DNA of 64,000 nt from an uncultured Eubacterium sp. (GCA_910584245.1 CAJTZF010000004.1:110413-174412), one strand, 5' to 3'; shown: positions 26,490 through 35,776, numbered from the stretch's first letter. Translations and numbers: made by a program. Notes: generated by a model not told the origin, from the letters alone.

Positions 26490-26770
26490 ATTGTTTTTGG
26501 GAATTACATGGGGAAAACTTTAAGGGACTTCGTAATGATATTGCAGAAATTAACATTGAAACATGTGCTGAGAGAGATGGAGACTATAGATATAGTACGG
26601 TTGACGTAAAAGGTCTGTCTGTCAGATTAAAATATTATGGAATACATAACAGGATATCCGATGTACCAACGTCCTATTTATGTAACGATAACGAGACTTT
26701 TTCTATTAAATAGTAAGCATAGGTGTTTGAACCTACGCTCATATATAATATATTAGGCAAGGATTATTTC

Positions 26771-26799
26771 TTGCAATTTTGTAATGGGTGTGCTAATAT
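26771..26799 (+). promoter_or_regulatory. Vegetative promoter ahead of HAD phosphatase gene
   Basis: TTGCAA (26771-26776), 17-base spacer, TAATAT (26794-26799). Confidence 0.65.
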
Positions 26800-26935
26800 A
26801 AAAAAATGAGCATTAAAGTACGTTTGTTCCATTCTAATAATGTTGGGAAGTCATGCTTCTTCATGCAAACATGAACCGCATGGCTGTTTGACCTTTGTAT
26901 CATTGTTAATCTGCATCGGAAAGGATCTGAGTGAA

Positions 26936-27721
26936 GTGGAAAAACATATTTTATTTTTTGATATTGATGGTACACTTATTGATGAGGAAAAGGATATCGT
27001 ACCGGAGAGTGCGAAGAGAGCGCTGTGCAGAGCGAAAAAAAACGGGCATTTGCTGTTTCTTTGTTCTGGAAGATGCAAGGCGATTATACCGGATGAGGTA
27101 GTTGGTCTTGGGTTCGATGGCATGGTGGGCGGCTGCGGAACTTATATTGAATATGAGGGAAAGGAACTGTTTCATCACAAATTGCCGCGGGATTTACAGC
27201 GGGCCATTATTGAGGATTTGCAAACGTACCATATTGATGGTGTGCTGGAGGGAAAGGATTGCTCGGCATTCCGCCACGATTACTGGATGCCCGTGGTGAA
27301 AAATATTTTCACGGAAAATGGAAGTTTCACAGCAAAAACGCAATGTTTTTGGGAAGAAGATTTTATTTTTGATAAAATGGCGCTCTGGTATGATGACAGC
27401 TCAGATATGGAAGGATTTAAGGAAAAGTATATTTCCCAGTTTGATTTTATTGAACGGGATCCGACCTTTTATGAGGTGGTTCCGAGAGGCATATCGAAGG
27501 CGAGTGGTATGCATTTTGTCTGTGACAGGCTAGGTATTGACTGGAAGCAGACGATAGCGTTTGGTGACAGCGCCAACGATATTTCGATGCTGCGATGTGC
27601 GAATACGTCTGTTGCGATGGGCGGGGGAAATCCGATTTTGTTTGATATGGTAGATTATGTGACGAGTGCGGTTATGGAGGATGGAATCGCAAAAGCTTTG
27701 GAATACTTAAAATTGATATAA
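26936..27721 (+). CDS. Cof-type HAD-family phosphatase
   Basis: A 261-residue HAD hydrolase of the Cof/IIB type: motif I FFDIDGTL with Asp9 and Asp11, motif II LCSGR, the C2B cap in the middle and motif IV AFGDSANDISML. Likely acts on sugar phosphates or similar small phosphates. GTG at 26936 with GGAAAGGA (26918-26925) gives the normal family start; an upstream in-frame ATG at 26840 would add 32 residues (cysteine and histidine rich) not usual for the family. Confidence 0.88.
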   Translation: MEKHILFFDIDGTLIDEEKDIVPESAKRALCRAKKNGHLLFLCSGRCKAIIPDEVVGLGFDGMVGGCGTYIEYEGKELFHHKLPRDLQRAIIEDLQTYHIDGVLEGKDCSAFRHDYWMPVVKNIFTENGSFTAKTQCFWEEDFIFDKMALWYDDSSDMEGFKEKYISQFDFIERDPTFYEVVPRGISKASGMHFVCDRLGIDWKQTIAFGDSANDISMLRCANTSVAMGGGNPILFDMVDYVTSAVMEDGIAKALEYLKLI

Positions 27722-27734
27722 GGAATGATTTGAT

Positions 27735-29633
27735 ATGTTAAAATTACAGAAGAGAACGATGGCAACAAAGATACTAATAACGTTTTGTCTCATGGTTGTT
27801 TGTTTGCTGGGTGCCTCCGTTACAAAGGCGTGGCGGGTAAGTAAGGATGCTGTTCCAAAAGGAACGTCCTTTACATCCGGTATTGCCACGACCGCGTATA
27901 AAGCGGCCCCTGGCCAAAAGGATGTGGCGGCAATTAAGACAATAAAAGGGACAACAGTTTGTACGGCGTTCGGTTCCGCTGTGACGGATACAGCAATAGC
28001 TGAATCCGCTCCGGTGGAGACGGCAGTTGTGGAGACGGCGTCTATAGATACGAATCAGGTGGAAAAGAAAAATCAACTTATTGTTACGACAGCCCACGGC
28101 AAGATAAAGGGAAAAAAGACATCGAGGGCCTATATGTGGCTTGGCGTGCCGTACGGCAAGACAAAGCGGTGGAGAGCGCCCGGGGCACCTGCTTCGTGGA
28201 GCCAGACATTGTCCTGCAGGAAAAAGAAAAAGCCAAAAGGGGACAAAAGTTTATTTGTTAATGTATATAAGCCGGTCAAAGTGCCGGAGAAGACAGAAAA
28301 GCTTCCTGTCATGGTATTTCTGCATGGCGGTGGAAACGTGGGAGGATCAGCAAACCGAAATTTTAGCCGTTTTGTCCAGGAGACAAAAGTGATTGTCGTG
28401 TCAGTGGAATTTCGCCAGGGGGCCTTTGGGTGGTTCAATTCGCGGGGACTGCTTTCGAGGAGCAAACAGGAAAAGGGCGGAAACTTTGCAATGTTGGACA
28501 TCAAGCTGGCGCTTGAGTGGATTCAGAAAAACATCGGGGAGTTCGGAGGGAACAGCGCGAATGTCACATTGTCTGGCTTCTCAGCCGGGGCAAGAGATGC
28601 ATTAAACTGCGTGATCTCCCCTTTGATGAAAGGACTTTTTTATAAATTAATCAGTTTCAGCGGCGGTATGACGACATGTTCCGTCAAGGAAGGGCGTAAA
28701 TTTTCAAATGAAAAGCTGGCTCAGGTACTTGTGCGCAGGGGAAGATTTTCTAAAAAGAGAAATGCATTAAAGCATGTAAAACGTATGAGCCGGAAGAAGT
28801 TGAATAAACTGCTAAATAGTCTTACCGATTCCGAGATAAACAAAATGGCAGGCAGCACGTCTCTGCGTCTGACAAATTTTCCGCAATGCTTCCGGGATGG
28901 TGTAGTGATCCCTAAAAGGGGGTTTGAGTGCGTGGAGTGGGGAGGATATAACAGGGTGCCGATGCTCATTGGCTCGAACAACTCAGAATTTGCAAATGTG
29001 TCGTATAAGACATTGAACCGTATTTTGATGAAATCGCCAAAGACGTTCAAAAATAAAAGGCAGTTTTATAAGCTTTTGAGAAAAGCAAAGAGTTATGGAA
29101 GCCAGCTTCAGAGTTCCTTTTATTTGGAAAAGGTTGCCTCTAAGTTTTCGGTAGATCCGTTTCATTCGGCTATTTATGCTTACCGCTTTTGCTGGGGCGA
29201 AAAAAAGGGAGTAGTCGGTACGGATTATGCTAAATATATCGGTTCTATTCACGGAATGGATTTGGATTTTCTTCTCGGCAGATATGTGAAGGGAAATGCT
29301 GTCGCTACAAAAAATATTTACAATAAATCGAATCGGAAGGGCCGAGAAGCACTTTCAAGCACGATGCGGCAGTATGTAAGTAATTTCCTTTATAAAGGGA
29401 CTCCAAATGGAACGGATGCGCAGGGCAAAACGCTGGCGAGGTGGAACCGATGGGGCAAAGCGGGGACTAAGCGCATTATGAGTTTTTCGGCTACGAAGAC
29501 GAAATCGGTCGCGGCCATGACGTCCCGCTATATCGACCGCGTGAAATGTAAGAAGAGAATGCGTCGTATTCTCACAAAAAAGGCATATACTTTATTTAAA
29601 AAACGTATATTAAATGATAGATTTTTTATGTAA
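27735..29633 (+). CDS. Secreted carboxylesterase, type B family
   Basis: A 632-residue alpha/beta hydrolase of the carboxylesterase/lipase family. N-terminus has a basic stretch then a hydrophobic signal segment (about 10-30), followed by an Ala/Thr/Val-rich linker to about residue 115. The enzyme shows the oxyanion HGGG at 197-200, nucleophile Ser283 in GFSAG, an acid in GSNNSEF and the histidine in SIHGMDLDFL, so the catalytic triad looks complete. It is strikingly rich in Lys and Arg, notably in the insertion after the nucleophile (SKKRNALKHVKRMSRKK). No LPXTG or other anchor was seen. Substrate unknown. Confidence 0.87.
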   Translation: MLKLQKRTMATKILITFCLMVVCLLGASVTKAWRVSKDAVPKGTSFTSGIATTAYKAAPGQKDVAAIKTIKGTTVCTAFGSAVTDTAIAESAPVETAVVETASIDTNQVEKKNQLIVTTAHGKIKGKKTSRAYMWLGVPYGKTKRWRAPGAPASWSQTLSCRKKKKPKGDKSLFVNVYKPVKVPEKTEKLPVMVFLHGGGNVGGSANRNFSRFVQETKVIVVSVEFRQGAFGWFNSRGLLSRSKQEKGGNFAMLDIKLALEWIQKNIGEFGGNSANVTLSGFSAGARDALNCVISPLMKGLFYKLISFSGGMTTCSVKEGRKFSNEKLAQVLVRRGRFSKKRNALKHVKRMSRKKLNKLLNSLTDSEINKMAGSTSLRLTNFPQCFRDGVVIPKRGFECVEWGGYNRVPMLIGSNNSEFANVSYKTLNRILMKSPKTFKNKRQFYKLLRKAKSYGSQLQSSFYLEKVASKFSVDPFHSAIYAYRFCWGEKKGVVGTDYAKYIGSIHGMDLDFLLGRYVKGNAVATKNIYNKSNRKGREALSSTMRQYVSNFLYKGTPNGTDAQGKTLARWNRWGKAGTKRIMSFSATKTKSVAAMTSRYIDRVKCKKRMRRILTKKAYTLFKKRILNDRFFM

Positions 29634-29670
29634 ATGAGAACGGAGCAGCCGTTTGAGAATGGAGGGTTTC

Positions 29671-31158
29671 ATGCAGTTAAAAAAAATGCTTGCGGACGTT
29701 TCATATGAGGTTTTACAGGGAACGCTAAACCGGGATGTCGTGGATATTGCCTATGATTCGCGGAAAGTAGTGCGGGATGGTATGTTTGTTGCCATAGAGG
29801 GCACAGTTCAGGACGGGCATGCTTATATTGGGAAAGCGGTCGAGGCAGGCGCTTGCGTCATTGTGGCGGAAAAGGCAGTTGAGGTAGAGAATAAAGAGGT
29901 TACCGTCGTCCGGGTGGAAAATGGCAGGGAGGCGCTCAGCCTTATGTCAGCGGCATTTTTTGATTATCCGGCCAGAAAGATGGTGACGGTAGGAATTACC
30001 GGGACGAAGGGAAAATCCACGACAGAACATATGGTCAGGGAAATTATTGAGAAGTCGGGGAAGACTTGTGGCATTATTGGAACGGTGGGTGCGTTTATGA
30101 ATGGCAGGACGGTGGTGACGGAGCACACGACGCCGGAATCCTACGAACTCCAGAAATTGTTTGCCATGATGGTAGATGAGGGATGTGAATACATGGTTAT
30201 GGAGGTGTCCTCACAGGGGATCAAGATGGACCGTGTCGCAGGGATTGAATTTGATTTTGGTGTTTTTACGAATATTTCACCGGATCATATCGGCCCAGGT
30301 GAACATGAAAATTTCGAGGAATATCTCGCCTGTAAGTCCGAACTATTCCGGAGATGTAAGACAGGTATTATTAACCGGGACGATGAACATTACAAAGATA
30401 TTGTGGAAGGAGCTACCTGTGACATTATCACATTTGGAACGACACAAGAGGTGGACCTTATGGCAGGGAATATCCGGCATGTGACGAACGGCGGCGACTT
30501 ATCGATGGAATTTACTGCCAGCGGGTTATTGGATGGGGAAATTATCGTGGGAATCCCGGGACGCTTTAACATTATGAATGCCCTTTGCGCGGTGTGCACG
30601 GGGGTTACTCTGGGGATGCCGGAGGAAGCTATTTTACATGCCCTGGAGCATGTTAAGGTGAGAGGGCGCATGGAGGCTATGCCGGTCTCGGATGATTTTT
30701 CAGTACTCATTGACTTCGCGCACAATGGAATCAGCACAGAGAGTGTGCTTTCTGTACTGAGGGAGTACCGTCCGCATCGGATTATTAGTATTTTTGGCTG
30801 TGGGGGCAACCGAAGCAAGGTGCGGAGATACGAAATGGGAGAGGTGATAGGGCGCATGTCGGAGTTCGCAGTTATCACCAGTGACAATCCGCGCCGGGAG
30901 GACGTGCTGGATATTATAGAGGATATTAAGGTGGGTATGGCAAAGAGTGATGGAAAATATGTTGTCATCCCCGACCGTGAGGAAGCTGTCGCGTATGCGC
31001 TGTCGCATGCAGAGAAAGGGGATATGATCGTTCTTCTTGGCAAGGGCCACGAAGAATACCAGGAGATTGACGGCGTGAAACACCACTACAGTGAACGGGA
31101 AGCGGTTGTGAAAGGAATGAAAAAAGTTTTTGATAAGGACTTTAGTTTTTTGCTATAA
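29671..31158 (+). CDS. murE: UDP-MurNAc-tripeptide ligase MurE (meso-diaminopimelate type)
   Basis: Adds the third amino acid to UDP-MurNAc-Ala-Glu in peptidoglycan synthesis. The 495-residue protein has the ATP motif GTKGKST at 111-117 and the DNPR motif (ITSDNPRRED) that reads meso-diaminopimelate rather than lysine. ATG at 29671 follows GGAGGG; an in-frame ATG at 29653 is less likely. It stands apart from the usual mur/fts cluster. Confidence 0.95.
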   Translation: MQLKKMLADVSYEVLQGTLNRDVVDIAYDSRKVVRDGMFVAIEGTVQDGHAYIGKAVEAGACVIVAEKAVEVENKEVTVVRVENGREALSLMSAAFFDYPARKMVTVGITGTKGKSTTEHMVREIIEKSGKTCGIIGTVGAFMNGRTVVTEHTTPESYELQKLFAMMVDEGCEYMVMEVSSQGIKMDRVAGIEFDFGVFTNISPDHIGPGEHENFEEYLACKSELFRRCKTGIINRDDEHYKDIVEGATCDIITFGTTQEVDLMAGNIRHVTNGGDLSMEFTASGLLDGEIIVGIPGRFNIMNALCAVCTGVTLGMPEEAILHALEHVKVRGRMEAMPVSDDFSVLIDFAHNGISTESVLSVLREYRPHRIISIFGCGGNRSKVRRYEMGEVIGRMSEFAVITSDNPRREDVLDIIEDIKVGMAKSDGKYVVIPDREEAVAYALSHAEKGDMIVLLGKGHEEYQEIDGVKHHYSEREAVVKGMKKVFDKDFSFLL

Positions 31159-31159
31159 T
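31130..31159 (+). promoter_or_regulatory. Promoter for the FliD-like gene, inside the murE end
   Basis: TTGATA (31130-31135), 18-base spacer, TATAAT (31154-31159). A short palindrome, ATTTCAT (31188-31194) with ATGAAAT (31197-31203), lies just downstream. Confidence 0.55.
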
Positions 31160-31229
31160 TGCCGATACCATTAATAGGAAAAACATCATTTCATGGATGA
31201 AATTTTTATATTGAAAGGAGTCGGGTGCG

Positions 31230-31946
31230 ATGATTAATAATATGATGGCCGATGCATTATTTGGCAGTTCAAATTCTTATGGAGGCGGCAGCTTTTTATC
31301 TGCTTCCAATTTTGGGGATCTGTCATTGATTAAAAGTGGTGTTTATAAAAAGATGCTTCGTTCTTATAGTGAGAAGGTCGTTGGTGACAGCTCAGATTCG
31401 GGTTCGAAGGATAAGTATGTATTTAAGAACTCCGTGAGTGAGAAGATGGAGCAGCTGTCGAAGCCGAAATCAACGACAGAGAACTCAGATAACAAAGCGC
31501 TTTCTACGATTAAGAGTGATTCCAACAATTTGGAGAAGGCAGCAAACGAGCTGATGGGCAAAGATTTTGATGCTAGTACGAGGGATGAGCTGTATACGGC
31601 GGCGAAGTCATTTGTGACCAGCTATAATTCTCTGCTCACAAGTTCAGCCAAGACCGATAACGTCAGCCTTTCTAAGAGCGTGACATGGATGAAAAATGAT
31701 GTGAAAGCCCATGAGAAAATGCTTGGCAAGATTGGCATAACGATTGGCAAGGACGGGGCTCTTTCTATTGACGAAGAGAAATTTAAGGCAGCTAAGCTGA
31801 GCGATATTCGGACAGAGATGAGCGGAAGCGCAAGTATAGTTGGCAAGACGGCTCAAAGGGCGACTGGATTATATAATTTGGCTGCAAACCAGATTTCAAC
31901 GAATATCGGAAATTCACTTTACACAAGCAGTGGTATTTATAAGTAA
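31230..31946 (+). CDS. Orphan protein resembling the FliD C-terminal region
   Basis: A 238-residue protein with a Ser/Gly-rich N-terminus and a body that recalls the C-terminal domain of the flagellar cap FliD: SFVTSYNSLL, then LGKIGITIGKDGALSIDEEKFKAAKLSDI, then a helical tail. Complete FliD proteins are about 450-800 residues and have an N-terminal coiled coil; here the rest is absent, and no flagellar gene is near. There is no signal peptide. AAAGGAG precedes the ATG. It could be a secreted flagellar-type protein, a regulator or an unrelated helical protein. Confidence 0.6.
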   Translation: MINNMMADALFGSSNSYGGGSFLSASNFGDLSLIKSGVYKKMLRSYSEKVVGDSSDSGSKDKYVFKNSVSEKMEQLSKPKSTTENSDNKALSTIKSDSNNLEKAANELMGKDFDASTRDELYTAAKSFVTSYNSLLTSSAKTDNVSLSKSVTWMKNDVKAHEKMLGKIGITIGKDGALSIDEEKFKAAKLSDIRTEMSGSASIVGKTAQRATGLYNLAANQISTNIGNSLYTSSGIYK

Positions 31947-31981
31947 ATGATCTGACATAGAAGCTGAAACATGGAAAAACC

Positions 31982-32014
31982 AAGCACAGGCATTAGGATA
32001 TAATGCTTGTGCTT
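31982..32014 (+). terminator. Terminator-like hairpin before rsmE
   Basis: AAGCACAGGCATTA (31982-31995) pairs with TAATGCTTGTGCTT (32001-32014) with one mismatch, loop GGATA. The T run is poor (ATTGTGG), so termination may be partial. Confidence 0.6.
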
Positions 32015-32047
32015 ATTGTGGTGTTCAGATAAAAAAGGAGGACGGCG

Positions 32048-32845
32048 ATGTACCGATTTTTTGTGCCGGTTGAACAGATTCATGGAGGACATGCGCAAAT
32101 TACTGGTGATGACGTCAATCACATCCGGAATGTACTGCGGATGGAGATTGGGGAGAAAATTGTGATTTCAGGTGGACAGGGAACGGATTATTATTGTATA
32201 ATTAAAGACGTTCAGCCTGAGAGCATTATGCTGGAGATCGAGAGGGAGGAACCCGTCAGGACGGAGCTGCCAGTGTCATGCGTATTGTTTCAGGCATTGC
32301 CAAAGGCAGATAAAATGGAATGGATCATACAAAAAGCTGTCGAGCTGGGCGTGTGCGAGATTGTTCCTGTGAGGACGAGGCGGTGCGTTGTCCGGCTGGA
32401 CGAGCAGAGAGCGAAAAAAAAGCAGCAGAGGTGGCAGATGATTGCGGAGGCGGCGGCCAAGCAGAGCGGCCGGGGAAATATACCAGAGGTTCATTCGGTA
32501 ATGTCATTTCCGGAGGCCCTGCAATATGCGGAGCGGCTGGCGCATTGCATCATTCCGTATGAATTATTTGACGATATGAAAAGTACATCAACGGCGCTTG
32601 ACCGCGCGTGCAGCGGGGATTCCATCGGTATTTTTATTGGACCGGAGGGCGGATTTGAGCGCGGGGAAGTGGAACAGGCAGTTGCGGCTGGCGCGATGCC
32701 GATTTCTCTCGGCCGGAGAATTCTCCGCACGGAAACGGCCGGGCTCGCCATATTGTCTGTACTGATGTTCCGCATTGAGAGCATGGAACCGCTACCCGGC
32801 GGCGCTGTGGATTGGAGAGAAAACAATGGAAGCATATCTGGATAA
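32048..32845 (+). CDS. rsmE: 16S rRNA (uracil-1498 N3) methyltransferase RsmE
   Basis: A 265-residue SPOUT-fold methyltransferase with the N-terminal PUA-like part (HAQITGDDVNHIRNVLRM) and the knotted SAM site (FIGPEGGFERGEVE, LGRRILRTETAGLAIL). It overlaps the cysteine desulfurase gene by 20 bases. Confidence 0.94.
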   Translation: MYRFFVPVEQIHGGHAQITGDDVNHIRNVLRMEIGEKIVISGGQGTDYYCIIKDVQPESIMLEIEREEPVRTELPVSCVLFQALPKADKMEWIIQKAVELGVCEIVPVRTRRCVVRLDEQRAKKKQQRWQMIAEAAAKQSGRGNIPEVHSVMSFPEALQYAERLAHCIIPYELFDDMKSTSTALDRACSGDSIGIFIGPEGGFERGEVEQAVAAGAMPISLGRRILRTETAGLAILSVLMFRIESMEPLPGGAVDWRENNGSISG

Positions 32846-33992
32846 TGCGGCTACGACAAGGCCTTTTGATGAAGTGACAGAGCGAATGGCAAAAGTGATG
32901 CGTACGGATTTTGGTAATCCATCTTCGCTTCATAAAATCGGTGTACAGGCCGAGAGGTATGTGAGGGAAGCCGCCGATGCCATTGCGGCGACACTAAAAG
33001 GTGGAAGAAAAAATATTATATTCACATCTGGCGGTACCGAGAGTAATAATATGGCTATTATTGGCGGATGTATGGCTCGTAGGAGAAGAGGAAAGCATAT
33101 TATTACGACATGTTTTGAACATGCGGCGGTACATGAGCCGTGCCGGTACATGGAAGAGATATTTGGATATGAAGTGACATATCTTCCTGTGGATTCCCTG
33201 GGGCATGTGGACCCGAACGAGCTTCGCAGCGCTCTTCGGGACGATACGGTACTCGTATCCGTGATGCTCGTAAATAATGAGGTGGGGGCAGTTCTTGACA
33301 TTGCTGCGCTGGGCGCGGTAATCAAAGAAGTGAAGAAAGATATTTTATTTCATGTAGATGCGGTCCAGGGCTATGGAAAAATGAAAATATATCCGGCCAA
33401 GTGGAACGTGGACTTGCTTTCGGCCAGTGGGCACAAAATTCATGGCCCGAAGGGAGCCGGTTTTTTGTATGTGTCGGACGGCGTCCGGCTGCATCCGATT
33501 GTGCACGGAGGCGGGCAGCAGCAGGGAAGACGTTCCGGTACGGAAAATGTTCCGGGAATCGCGGGTCTCGGCCTGGCCTCGGAAATGATGTATGAGAATC
33601 ATGGGGAAAAAGTGGAACAGTTGTATGCCCGCAAGCAATATTTAGTTGATTTGCTTCAGACAGTTGAGGGAATCCACATTCATGTCTGTGACCCGTCAGA
33701 CGTCCGGGGGACAGCTCCCCACATAGTCAGCGCAGGCATTGAGGGAATACGAAGCGAGGTACTTCTTCATGCGCTGGAGGAGCGGGGGGTATATGTGTCG
33801 TCCGGCTCTGCGTGTTCTTCCAATCATCCGGGTATAAGTTCTACGCTGAGGGCCGTCGGCGTAAAAGAACACTTGCTTGAATCGACGATCCGTTTTAGCT
33901 TGTCGGTCTTTACGACGCAGGAAGAGCTGGCTTATGCGGTCGGACAAATAAAGGAATTATTACCAGTGCTGCGGCGCTATGTAAAAAGATAG
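32826..33992 (+). CDS. Cysteine desulfurase (NifS/IscS type), probable ThiI partner
   Basis: A 388-residue PLP enzyme that takes sulfur from cysteine. It starts AYLDNAATTRP, has the PLP lysine in SASGHKIHGPKG, and the persulfide cysteine in SSGSACSSNHPG. ATG at 32826 follows GGAGA. In B. subtilis the paralog NifZ sits by thiI and feeds sulfur to tRNA 4-thiouridine; the identical order here supports that role over Fe-S assembly. Confidence 0.94.
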   Translation: MEAYLDNAATTRPFDEVTERMAKVMRTDFGNPSSLHKIGVQAERYVREAADAIAATLKGGRKNIIFTSGGTESNNMAIIGGCMARRRRGKHIITTCFEHAAVHEPCRYMEEIFGYEVTYLPVDSLGHVDPNELRSALRDDTVLVSVMLVNNEVGAVLDIAALGAVIKEVKKDILFHVDAVQGYGKMKIYPAKWNVDLLSASGHKIHGPKGAGFLYVSDGVRLHPIVHGGGQQQGRRSGTENVPGIAGLGLASEMMYENHGEKVEQLYARKQYLVDLLQTVEGIHIHVCDPSDVRGTAPHIVSAGIEGIRSEVLLHALEERGVYVSSGSACSSNHPGISSTLRAVGVKEHLLESTIRFSLSVFTTQEELAYAVGQIKELLPVLRRYVKR

Positions 33993-34031
33993 GAGGAAAG
34001 GCTGTGTTTTGCTGCGCAGCTTGCAGGTGAG

Positions 34032-35213
34032 ATGGTTAAAGCTTTTTTAATAAAATATTCAGAGATTGGCATTAAGGGAAAGAACCGTTATATATTTGAA
34101 AACGCACTCCGGGACAGAGTTGTTGAAAAGCTTAGGAATTGTGAGGGGAAATTCCTTGTAGAGCGGGAGAATGGCCGTATTTATGTGGAGGCAGAGGGAG
34201 ATTATGACTATGACGAAGTAATCGGCCAGCTCACGAAGTGTTTTGGGATTGCGCATATTTGCCCTGTCGTTCTTGTGGAGGACAAGTCCTTTGAACATGT
34301 TTGCCGCCAGCTGGTAGATCACATGGAGGAGGAGCTGGGCGGCCGGACGTTTACTTTTAAAGTGTTTGCAAAAAGAAGTGATAAAAAATATGAGCGCACC
34401 AGTCCGCAGATTTGCCAGGACGCGGGGGAATACATTCTGAATCATATGCCAAATGCCAAGGTAGATGTTCACCATCCGGAGGTTTCCGTCCATGTAGAAA
34501 TCCGCCATCGGGCTTACGTATATGTGACAAGCATTAAGGGGCCGGGGGGAATGCCGGTTGGCACGAGTGGCAAGGCGATGCTTCTTTTGTCTGGCGGCAT
34601 TGATAGTCCCGTCGCAGGATATATGATGGCAAAGCGGGGGGTACAGATTGAGGCTGTGTACTTTCATGCACCGCCATATACGAGCGAGCGGGCGAAGCAG
34701 AAAGTAATTGATCTGGCGGGGCTGGTGAGTGACTACGCGGGGGAGATCCGGCTGCATATTGTGAATTTTACAGATATTCAAATGTATATATATGACAAGT
34801 GTCCGCATGACGAACTGACGATTATTATGAGACGTTATATGATGAAAATTGCGGAGGAGATTGCCGGTGAGTCGGGCTGCATGTCACTTGTGACAGGGGA
34901 GAGTGTCGGCCAGGTGGCGAGCCAGACGATGCAGAGCCTGGTCGTGACAAACGCGGTCTGTACGATGCCTGTATTTCGGCCGGTCATTGCATTTGATAAG
35001 CAGGAAATTATTGATATTGCAGAAAAAATAAATACATTTGAAACTTCCATACTTCCGTATGAGGACTGCTGTACGACCTTTGTTGCAAAGCACCCTGTTA
35101 CAAAGCCGGAGCTTGAAAAGATTGAGAAGTCAGAGCGAAAGCTGGAAGAGAAGATAAATGAAATGTTTGCAAAAGCAATTTCAGAGCGTGAAACCATTGT
35201 TGTAAAAAAGTAA
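34032..35213 (+). CDS. thiI: tRNA 4-thiouridine synthase ThiI
   Basis: Inserts sulfur at U8 of tRNA and may supply thiazole sulfur. The 393-residue protein has the ferredoxin-like and THUMP domains (residues 1-165) and a PP-loop domain (LLSGGIDSPVAGYMM, near residue 185), but no C-terminal rhodanese domain, as in the B. subtilis protein of about 400 residues. A Cys pair in PYEDCCTTF is present. Co-transcribed with the desulfurase. Confidence 0.95.
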   Translation: MVKAFLIKYSEIGIKGKNRYIFENALRDRVVEKLRNCEGKFLVERENGRIYVEAEGDYDYDEVIGQLTKCFGIAHICPVVLVEDKSFEHVCRQLVDHMEEELGGRTFTFKVFAKRSDKKYERTSPQICQDAGEYILNHMPNAKVDVHHPEVSVHVEIRHRAYVYVTSIKGPGGMPVGTSGKAMLLLSGGIDSPVAGYMMAKRGVQIEAVYFHAPPYTSERAKQKVIDLAGLVSDYAGEIRLHIVNFTDIQMYIYDKCPHDELTIIMRRYMMKIAEEIAGESGCMSLVTGESVGQVASQTMQSLVVTNAVCTMPVFRPVIAFDKQEIIDIAEKINTFETSILPYEDCCTTFVAKHPVTKPELEKIEKSERKLEEKINEMFAKAISERETIVVKK

Positions 35214-35229
35214 TGGGAAATGTGGAAAT

Positions 35230-35267
35230 AAAAAAGGACTGTTTCTTGTATTCAAGACTTACAGTCC
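35230..35267 (-). terminator. Terminator of the minus-strand HPr-like gene
   Basis: On the minus strand GGACTGT (35267-35261) pairs with ACAGTCC (35242-35236), then six T (complement of 35235-35230). A second perfect hairpin, CTGCTTTCC (35304-35312) with GGAAAGCAG (35318-35326), lies between it and the gene without a T run. Confidence 0.8.
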
Positions 35268-35345
35268 CCACATTGTGCTCTTGGTACCCCATATTTCTCC
35301 GGACTGCTTTCCAAAAAGGAAAGCAGAAATCATGTAACTATTTGA

Positions 35346-35579
35346 TTACTCGACGATAAACGATTTCAATTTTTCCAGGATGGCGTCTACGTCATTTTCA
35401 CTATGGATATTTAAGTCAATTGTCTTAGACAGGTCAAGGCTGAAAATTCCCATAATGGACTTTGCGTCAATCACGTATCTTCCTGATACAAGATCAAATT
35501 CTGCGTCAAATTTAGTTACCTCGTTGACAAATGCTTTTACTTTGTCAATAGAATTCAATGAAATTTTAACTGTTTTCAT
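35346..35579 (-). CDS. HPr-family protein lacking the phospho-histidine
   Basis: A 77-residue HPr-fold protein. Aligned to B. subtilis HPr, the C-terminal half is conserved, including Ser41 in AKSIMGIFSL (equal to the HPr-kinase target Ser46). The N-terminal active-site segment GxHARPA is absent: the region reads NSIDKVKAFVNEV with three or four residues fewer, so it cannot carry phosphate from enzyme I at histidine. This recalls Crh of Bacillus, which also lacks His15 and keeps Ser46 for CcpA signalling. AAAGGAGGAG precedes the ATG. A role in catabolite regulation is inferred. Confidence 0.82.
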   Translation of the reverse strand: MKTVKISLNSIDKVKAFVNEVTKFDAEFDLVSGRYVIDAKSIMGIFSLDLSKTIDLNIHSENDVDAILEKLKSFIVE

Positions 35580-35625
35580 AATAGTCTCCTCCTTTATTAT
35601 TTTTGATACAGTGTTTACATTTATT

Positions 35626-35654
35626 ATACTATTATGTAATGAATTTTATGTCAA
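35626..35654 (-). promoter_or_regulatory. Vegetative promoter of the HPr-like gene
   Basis: On the minus strand TTGACA (35654-35649), 17-base spacer, TAGTAT (35631-35626), 46 bases ahead of the start codon. Confidence 0.75.
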
Positions 35655-35776
35655 TGGAAAAATTAAACCAGTTGTAGCCAAAAACGCAAAAATTTTTGTG
35701 CAAATTGTAGAATAGCCCAGTGCTTTCGTCACAGTAATCAGCATTATGGATGGGAGTACATAGATGGAGGTTAGAG

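Larger units (their letters stand above)
26405..26935. other. Intergenic region rny to HAD gene
   Basis: About 530 bases without a convincing gene. It holds the rny terminator (26446-26489) and a good promoter (26771-26799). The stretch 26490-26713 can be read as a 70-codon open frame with no recognised similarity; it starts only by reading through the terminator, so it may be a remnant of a lost gene. The 96 bases before 26936 are in frame with the HAD gene but look like leader. Confidence 0.6.

Noticed and set aside
26432..26713. 93-codon open frame after rny
   Set aside because: It runs straight through the rny terminator hairpin, has no ribosome binding site and no recognised similarity; at most a remnant.
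35380..35715. 111-codon plus-strand open frame opposite the HPr-like gene
   Set aside because: It is the antisense of a recognisable gene, with no ribosome binding site or family match.
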